Part shown: positions 58,651-63,430 of the stretch, one piece after another
How the letters are laid out: the number at the start of each line of letters is the position of its first letter
Numbering within the stretch: the stretch's first letter is position 1
Assembly: GCF_019331775.1 (NCBI RefSeq)
Contig: NZ_JAHBBD010000017.1
Coordinates: 1 to 63,430, forward strand
DNA from: Bifidobacterium phasiani
GTDB taxonomy: Bacteria; Actinomycetota; Actinomycetes; Actinomycetales; Bifidobacteriaceae
Direction of reading: 5' to 3'
DNA length: 63,430 nt
Made by a program: the position numbers and the translations under genes
The notes under the pieces: model-generated
Seen by the model: only the letters and a program-made list of their open reading frames with translations
Told to the model about the DNA's origin: nothing
The model's database searches: none

Positions 58651-59370
58651 ATGGCCGCTGCCACACCGAATGCCATTCCCCACGACGAGAACACGCTGCT
58701 GCACACCGCATTGTTCAAGCAGGTCTCGCCGGAGCAGGCGGAGGAGCTGATCCCCGCGCTGCATGAGGCGACATTCGACAAGGGCGACTACATCTTCCGC
58801 GAGGGCGACACCGACCACCGCATGTGGCTGCTGGAGAAGGGCCGGGTCAAGCTGATGCGCGAGTCGAACGACAGGCGCGTGCAGCTGCTGAGCATCCACG
58901 CCCGCGGCGAGGTGCTCGGCGAGATCCCGGTGTTCGACCCCAACGGCGGCCCGCGCACCGCCTCCGCCGTCGCGATGACCAACGGCACCCGCGTGGCCTG
59001 GCTGGAGCACGACGCGCTGTTCGACTGGCTGGACCGCTATCCGCGCGTCGCCGTGGACATGCTGCAGGTGCTGGCCAACCGCATGCGCCGCAACAACGAG
59101 CGCATCACCGACCTGGTGTTCATGGACGTGCCCGCGCGGCTGGCCAAGACCCTGCTCGACCTCGCGATGCGCTTCGGCGAGCCGGTGGAGGCCGGGCTCA
59201 AGGTGCCGCACGACCTGACGCAGGAGGAGATGGCCCAGCTGGTCGGCTCCTCGCGCGAGACGGTGAACAAGGCGCTGATGGACTTCTCGAACCGCGGGTG
59301 GATCGCGCGCGAGGGCCGCTCGATCATCATCTACCAGCCGGGCATGCTGATCCGCCGTTCGCGCCGGTAG
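58651..59370 (+). CDS. Crp/Fnr-family transcription regulator
   Basis: The 239-residue regulator has a cyclic-nucleotide-binding-type beta-roll (about 25-135, including GEVLGEIPVFD and GPRTASAVAM), a dimerisation helix, and a winged HTH at about 190-215 (TQEEMAQLVGSSRETVNKAL). It resembles the actinobacterial GlxR/Cmr group; whether it binds cAMP cannot be told. GGAGGA precedes the ATG, and a TACAAT element about 50 nt upstream may give it its own promoter inside the ligase gene. Confidence 0.92.
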   Translation: MAAATPNAIPHDENTLLHTALFKQVSPEQAEELIPALHEATFDKGDYIFREGDTDHRMWLLEKGRVKLMRESNDRRVQLLSIHARGEVLGEIPVFDPNGGPRTASAVAMTNGTRVAWLEHDALFDWLDRYPRVAVDMLQVLANRMRRNNERITDLVFMDVPARLAKTLLDLAMRFGEPVEAGLKVPHDLTQEEMAQLVGSSRETVNKALMDFSNRGWIAREGRSIIIYQPGMLIRRSRR

Positions 59371-59525
59371 CGCCGGGCGCGGTCGCGCGGCGGGGCCGGC
59401 GACGTCGTCCCGCGCGCCCGCGCCCGCGGCGGCGTCCGGGGCGCGGGCATGGCAGGGGCGTTCCGCGATGCGGTCGCCCATATGCGGCCGGCATGGCATC
59501 GGGGCGGGGTGGCCGTCGGCCGATT

Positions 59526-59547
59526 CGGCTGATTTTCAGCCGTTTTT
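59526..59547 (+). terminator. Terminator of the Crp-family gene
   Basis: CGGCTGA (59526-59532), loop TTT, TCAGCCG (59536-59542) and a TTTTT tail. Confidence 0.88.
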
Positions 59548-59619
59548 GAGACAATTCCCCGGGTTGTGATGAATTCGCGTCGGGTGCCGCGAAACCCCGG
59601 CGAGGTACAGCCGCCCCTT

Positions 59620-59625
59620 TAGAAT
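59620..59625 (+). promoter_or_regulatory. -10 element of leaderless PBP gene
   Basis: TAGAAT, then GGGCACC, then ATG at 59633. Confidence 0.55.
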
Positions 59626-59632
59626 GGGCACC

Positions 59633-61861
59633 ATGCCCAAGAAGAAATCGATGACCGTTCGCCGCGCGCTGTCGCTGGTGCTTGCCTACGTGGTGCTGTG
59701 CCTCGCCGGCGGCGTGGTGACCAGCTTGTTCTTCCTTCCCGCCGTGTTCGGCGCGAATACGGTGGCGAGGACCATCACCCCCTCGCTCCAGGTGGAGGGC
59801 ATCGATTTCGATGTGACGAGCCTGCCGCAGCAGTCGCGCATGTACGCCTCCGACGGCTCGCTGATCGCGACGTTCTATTCGCAGAACCGCGTCGTCGTGC
59901 CGCTCAAGGACATCTCCGACTACATGCAGAAGGCCATCGTCGCCAGGGAGGACCGCCGGTTCTTCGAGCACTCCGGCGTCGACGTGCAGGGCGTGCTCCG
60001 CGCGTTCGTGCAGACCTACGTCGCCGGCGGCGACATGCAGGGCGGCTCCACGCTCACCCAGCAGTACGTCAAGAACGTGCTGATGGTGCAGGCGCGCGAG
60101 GACGACGACCCGATCGGCGAGTACCACGCCCAGGAGGACACCATCGCCCGCAAGCTGCGCGAGATGCTCATCGCGGTGCAGATGGAGAAGCAGTACTCCA
60201 AGCCGGAGATCCTGCAGGGCTACCTCAACATCGCCCAGTTCGGCAGCAACAACCTGTACGGCGTGGAGACCGCGGCGGAGCGGTACTTCAACACCTCGGC
60301 GGCCGACCTCAACATCGTCCAGTCGGCGACGATCGCCGCGATCACCAAGAACCCGACGAAGTACGACCCCTCGATCGAGGAGAACCTCGAGGAGTCCCAG
60401 AAGCAGCGCGACATCGTGCTCGGGCTCATGCTCGACCAGGGGTACATCTCGCAGGCCGAGTACGACGAGGCCGTCAACACCCCGATCCAGGACACGCTGG
60501 ACATCCAGTCGGTCAACCAGGGCTGCCAGTCCGCCGGCGACGCGGCGTTCTTCTGCTCGTACGTGACGACGAAGATCCTCAACTCGGAGGAGTTCGGCGA
60601 GACCGAGGAGGACCGGCGCAAGCTGCTCAACGAGGGCGGCCTCGACATCTACACGACGATGGACGTGAACGCCAACAGCGCCGCCATGCAGGCGGCCCGC
60701 GACACGATCCCGCCGGAGGACCTCTCCGGCATGGAGGTGATGATCGCCGCGATCAGGCCCGGCACCGGCGAGGTGCTCGGCTTCGGCATCAACCGCTACT
60801 ACGACGCCACCGACGCCGCGGCGACCGACCAGACCAAGACCTCGATGAACTACATGGTCGACCAGGTCGACGGCGGCGGATGGGGCGTCCAGGTCGGCTC
60901 GACATGGAAGCCGATCAACATGGTCGCCTGGCTGCAGCAGGGCCGGTCGATCAACGAGAGCCTGCGGACCTCGACGTCGTACTCGCTGAGCAGCTTCAAC
61001 TGCAACGGCTACAGCTTCGCCAACACGACATGGCACGTCGAGAACTCCGGCGGCGGCACCGTGAGCCCGGAGACCCCGCTGCAGGGCCTGATCCGCTCGC
61101 ACAACACCACGCAGGCCTCGATGGCCTCGCAGATCGGCCTGTGCGCGATCGCCGACGCGGCCACCGCGGTCGGCTACCACAACGCGCCGGCCACGGCGAT
61201 GGACGTGTACTCGGACAACTCGTTCAACGCGCCGATGACCATCGGCTCGGTGCAGGCGTCGCCGCTGACGATGGCGAACGTCTACGCCACGCTCGGCGCC
61301 AACGGCGTGGCCTGCACGCCGATCGCGATGACCAGCGTGACCGACAAGAACGGCAACGAGATCGACGTGCCGGACGCGAACTGCCACCAGGCCATCGACC
61401 CGGAGATCGCGCAGACCGTGGCCTACGCGCTCAACCAGGGCGTCGTGACCGCCGGCGGCGAGGCCGCGACCACGCAGCTCGACAACGGGCGCAAGACCTT
61501 CGCCAAGACCGGCACCAACGAGAACACGTACATGCTGACGGCCGGATTCGTGCCGAACACCGTGGCCGCGTTCGTCGCGGTGGGCGACGCCCAGGACCCG
61601 ATCAACAACAACTTCGACTACAAGACCATCAACGGCGTCTACCACTCGAACTGGTACGGCATGTACATCGCGACCCCCGCGTGGAAGCAGTTCATGAACA
61701 CATACCTGGCCGCGATCAACGCGCCGATCGACAACGACTACGGGCAGCCCGCCGCCCGGTATCTGACGGCCGGCGGCGTGCGGTCGTCGCAGTCGTCGTC
61801 CGACGCGGACGGCGCGTCGGACGAGGCCGCGACCGACGAGACGCAGTCCGCGGACCAGTAG
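59633..61861 (+). CDS. Class A penicillin-binding protein (GT51 transglycosylase + transpeptidase)
   Basis: The 742-residue bifunctional peptidoglycan synthase has a cytoplasmic basic start and one membrane helix at about 13-37. The GT51 domain has catalytic Glu106 in VAREDRRFFEHSGVD, plus GGSTLTQQYVKN and RKLREM. The transpeptidase domain has SxxK at Ser423-Lys426 (GSTWKP), SxN in IRSHNTT and KTG in FAKTGTNENT. A Ser/Asp/Glu-rich tail ends the protein. The start is fixed by the adjacent -10. Confidence 0.95.
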   Translation: MPKKKSMTVRRALSLVLAYVVLCLAGGVVTSLFFLPAVFGANTVARTITPSLQVEGIDFDVTSLPQQSRMYASDGSLIATFYSQNRVVVPLKDISDYMQKAIVAREDRRFFEHSGVDVQGVLRAFVQTYVAGGDMQGGSTLTQQYVKNVLMVQAREDDDPIGEYHAQEDTIARKLREMLIAVQMEKQYSKPEILQGYLNIAQFGSNNLYGVETAAERYFNTSAADLNIVQSATIAAITKNPTKYDPSIEENLEESQKQRDIVLGLMLDQGYISQAEYDEAVNTPIQDTLDIQSVNQGCQSAGDAAFFCSYVTTKILNSEEFGETEEDRRKLLNEGGLDIYTTMDVNANSAAMQAARDTIPPEDLSGMEVMIAAIRPGTGEVLGFGINRYYDATDAAATDQTKTSMNYMVDQVDGGGWGVQVGSTWKPINMVAWLQQGRSINESLRTSTSYSLSSFNCNGYSFANTTWHVENSGGGTVSPETPLQGLIRSHNTTQASMASQIGLCAIADAATAVGYHNAPATAMDVYSDNSFNAPMTIGSVQASPLTMANVYATLGANGVACTPIAMTSVTDKNGNEIDVPDANCHQAIDPEIAQTVAYALNQGVVTAGGEAATTQLDNGRKTFAKTGTNENTYMLTAGFVPNTVAAFVAVGDAQDPINNNFDYKTINGVYHSNWYGMYIATPAWKQFMNTYLAAINAPIDNDYGQPAARYLTAGGVRSSQSSSDADGASDEAATDETQSADQ

Positions 61862-61887
61862 CCGGGGCCCGCGATTACGTAGTTGGA

Positions 61888-61914
61888 GAACGCCCGCCGA
61901 AACGGCGGGCGTTC
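61888..61914. terminator. Hairpin after the PBP gene
   Basis: GAACGCCCGCCG (61888-61899) pairs perfectly with CGGCGGGCGTTC (61903-61914) around AAA. It ends 4 nt before the TACAAT -10 (61919-61924) of the next gene, so it overlaps that gene's -35 region. Confidence 0.75.
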
Positions 61915-61918
61915 CGCA

Positions 61919-61924
61919 TACAAT
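61919..61924 (+). promoter_or_regulatory. -10 element of the Old Yellow Enzyme gene
   Basis: TACAAT is followed by a leader with AAGGAGG before the ATG at 61953, so this gene is leadered. Confidence 0.55.
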
Positions 61925-61952
61925 GAGGGCATCAGCGCGAAGGAGGACGACG

Positions 61953-63281
61953 ATGCCTGCAGACAGCATCATCCATGACAATTTCGACTTCCGGGGCTTC
62001 TCCATGCCCCGCAAGGACGGCGAGCCCGACGGGCGGGCGTCGCGGACCCCCGACGACGGGCCACGCCGCGAGCCGAAGAAGGACGGGCGCGCCCCGGGCA
62101 AGGGCGGCAAGTCCGCCAAGGGCAAGGGCAAGGGCGGAAGCAAGGCCGCCAAGCAGGCGAAGGCGTTCAAGGACGGCACGCCGATGGACGGCAAGGCCCC
62201 GCTGCTGTTCACCCCGATGACGCTGCGCGGCCTGACGGTGCGCAACCGCATCTGGCTGCCCCCGATGGACATGTACTCGGCGTACGCGTGGGACGGCAGG
62301 CCCACGCCGTTCCACTACCAGCACTACGTCTCCCGCGCGCTCGGCGGCTTCGGCATGATCATCGCCGAGGCGACCGCGGTGTCGCCCGAGGGGCGCATCA
62401 GTCCCAAGGACGTCGGGTTGTGGGACGACGGGCAGATCGAGGCGTGGCGCTGGATCGTCGACGACGTGCGCAACGCCGGCGCGGCGATGGCCGTGCAGCT
62501 CAACCACGCCGGGCGCAAGGGCTCGGGCGGCTGCTTCGGCGTCGGCCACGAGAACGGGAGCGTGCCGCCCGAGGAGGGCGGCTGGCAGACGGTCGCGCCG
62601 AGCGCGAAGGCCTACGGGCGGTACGCCGCGCCGCGCGAGCTGAGCGTGGACGAGATCCACGGCGTCGTATGGCAGTTCGCCCAGGCGGCGCGCCGCGCCG
62701 TGGCCGCCGGGTTCCAGGCCGTCCAGATCCACGGCGCGCACGGCTACCTGATCTCGCAGTTCCTCGACCCGCTCGTCAACGAGCGCGAGGACGAATACGG
62801 CGGCGGGTTCGAGGGGCGCATCCGCCTGCTGGTGGAGATCGTGGACGCGGTGCGCGCGGCCATCCCCGAGGACATGCCGCTGATGGTGCGACTGTCGGCC
62901 ACCGACTGGGCCGCCGGCGGCTGGGATCTCGACCAGAGCGTCATGCTGACCCGCGTGCTCAAGGCGCACGGCGTCGACCTGATGGACGTCTCGACCGGCG
63001 GGATCGTGCCGGACGTCACGATCCCGGTCAAGCCGAACTACCAGGTGCCGTTCTCGGCGCGGATCCGCGAACGCGCCGACGTGCCGACCACGGCGGTCGG
63101 CCTGATCACCAAGCCCAAGCAGGCCGAGAAGATCCTGCGCGCCGGCGAGGCCGACGCGGTCGAGATCGGGCGCGCCGCGCTGCGCGACCCCTACTGGCCG
63201 ATGCGCGCCGCCCACAAGCTGGGCGTCGCCGCCGAGGACGTCCCCTACCCCGACCAGTACGTGCGCGGCGCCTACCGCTGA
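61953..63281 (+). CDS. Old Yellow Enzyme family NADH:flavin oxidoreductase (YqjM-like)
   Basis: The 442-residue FMN-dependent ene-reductase has a TIM barrel from about 85: LFTPMTLRGLTVRNRIWLPP, AVQLNHAGRKGS, the substrate-binding QIHGAHGYLISQFLDPLVN, VRLSATDWAAGGWD and the FMN-phosphate region VGLITKPKQAEKIL to EIGRAALRDPYWP. It lacks an FeS/NADPH C-terminal half, so it is YqjM-sized plus an 80-residue Lys/Gly/Arg-rich N-terminal extension (GKGGKSAKGKGKGG) of unknown role. AAGGAGG precedes the ATG. Confidence 0.92.
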   Translation: MPADSIIHDNFDFRGFSMPRKDGEPDGRASRTPDDGPRREPKKDGRAPGKGGKSAKGKGKGGSKAAKQAKAFKDGTPMDGKAPLLFTPMTLRGLTVRNRIWLPPMDMYSAYAWDGRPTPFHYQHYVSRALGGFGMIIAEATAVSPEGRISPKDVGLWDDGQIEAWRWIVDDVRNAGAAMAVQLNHAGRKGSGGCFGVGHENGSVPPEEGGWQTVAPSAKAYGRYAAPRELSVDEIHGVVWQFAQAARRAVAAGFQAVQIHGAHGYLISQFLDPLVNEREDEYGGGFEGRIRLLVEIVDAVRAAIPEDMPLMVRLSATDWAAGGWDLDQSVMLTRVLKAHGVDLMDVSTGGIVPDVTIPVKPNYQVPFSARIRERADVPTTAVGLITKPKQAEKILRAGEADAVEIGRAALRDPYWPMRAAHKLGVAAEDVPYPDQYVRGAYR

Positions 63282-63304
63282 TGCGCCGCATCGTATGACA
63301 AGGG

Positions 63305-63430
63305 GGCTCTTCCGGTTTTCGTGTGTGTGATGGGAGAGCCGTGGGGCATCATGGTTGGTTGTGAAGAAGATAACCGAAGATGTCTCACGGCCTGTACGCG
63401 AGTTTAACAGGTTCGACGGGGATGCGTTGT
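63305..63430 (+). mobile_element. Left end of a probable ISL3-family insertion sequence (cut by window edge)
   Basis: GGCTCTTCCGGTTTTCGTG at 63305 resembles the terminal inverted repeat of actinobacterial ISL3 elements (GGCTCTTCCGT-type). An inverted echo GGGAGAGCC lies at 63331-63339. The reading frame of a possible transposase opens 22 nt later. The right end and target duplication are outside the window. Confidence 0.5.
63361..63430 (+). CDS. Possible transposase, 5' end only
   Basis: An open frame from GTG at 63361 (KKITEDVSRPVREFNRFDGD) runs to the window edge. TTG at 63355 is an alternative start, and no clear Shine-Dalgarno is seen. It is placed just inside the putative ISL3 terminal repeat. 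Too little sequence is available for a family motif. Confidence 0.4.
   Translation, partial: MKKITEDVSRPVREFNRFDGDAL

Overview
This window is from a high-GC actinobacterial chromosome and is most consistent with a member of Bifidobacterium. The supporting evidence is: an actinobacterial initiator tRNA (C1:U72, encoded CCA); a canonical atpBEFHAGDC operon followed by the actinobacterial mismatch endonuclease nucS; an argS-lysA-hom-thrB amino-acid cluster; and an araBDA L-arabinose operon with a LacI-type regulator whose operators (core TGTGAGCGCT) look like those of the bifidobacterial AraQ regulon. The genus call is an inference from gene content, because no 16S rRNA gene is present.

Layout. 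Positions 1-650 hold a small AT-rich patch with two divergent, homologous Cro/C1-type regulators pressed against a minus-strand tRNA-fMet gene; the 3' end of one regulator gene runs through the tRNA terminator and into the tRNA. Next come metA (768-1802) and the complete F1Fo ATP synthase operon (2273-9294). Positions 9395-15443 carry nucS, an FKBP lipoprotein, a two-gene membrane/lipoprotein pair of unknown function, a YbbN-like protein and a CYTH-domain protein. Positions 15626-18246 carry tRNA-Arg(CCG), a LysP-like permease, ridA and a roughly 200-nt imperfect palindrome. Positions 18247-26212 hold argS, lysA, hom, thrB and a Maf-Nudix fusion. The arabinose locus (26497-32082) is a regulator gene plus araB-araD-araA behind a near-consensus promoter (TTGTCA-N17-TACAAT) with two operators. 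Then follow a family-20 glycosidase, a long-chain acyl-CoA ligase, a single-chain CydDC-like ABC exporter, an aldo/keto reductase, a membrane-anchored HNH nuclease and a DHA2-type exporter. The last 18 kb holds cell-wall enzymes (a G5/lytic-transglycosylase-like protein, an L,D-transpeptidase and a class A PBP), thioredoxin, two Nudix-type proteins, gcvH, an App1-like phosphatase, oligopeptidase B, leuB, a TM2 protein, a lipoate ligase-like protein, a Crp-family regulator and an Old Yellow Enzyme homologue. The right edge cuts through what looks like the left end of an ISL3-family insertion sequence.

How the genes work together. Most of the window is housekeeping. lysA, hom, thrB, metA and leuB belong to aspartate-family and branched-chain amino-acid synthesis; MetA carries Glu111, which predicts acetyl-CoA rather than succinyl-CoA use. 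The ara genes convert L-arabinose to D-xylulose 5-phosphate. gcvH and the lipoate ligase form a possible lipoylation pair with no lipoate-dependent dehydrogenase in view.

Most notable signals. First, about 15 genes share one start architecture: a -10 hexamer of TANNNT type placed 6-8 nt (once 10 nt) before the start codon with no Shine-Dalgarno sequence, which indicates leaderless mRNAs, while genes inside operons use clear Shine-Dalgarno sites. Second, three very large intergenic palindromes (17811-18011, 24499-24636, 32131-32216) are not explained by ordinary terminators. Third, the regulator/tRNA-fMet overlap has shared GTTTCAAAC sites. I see no CRISPR array, complete prophage or defence system.
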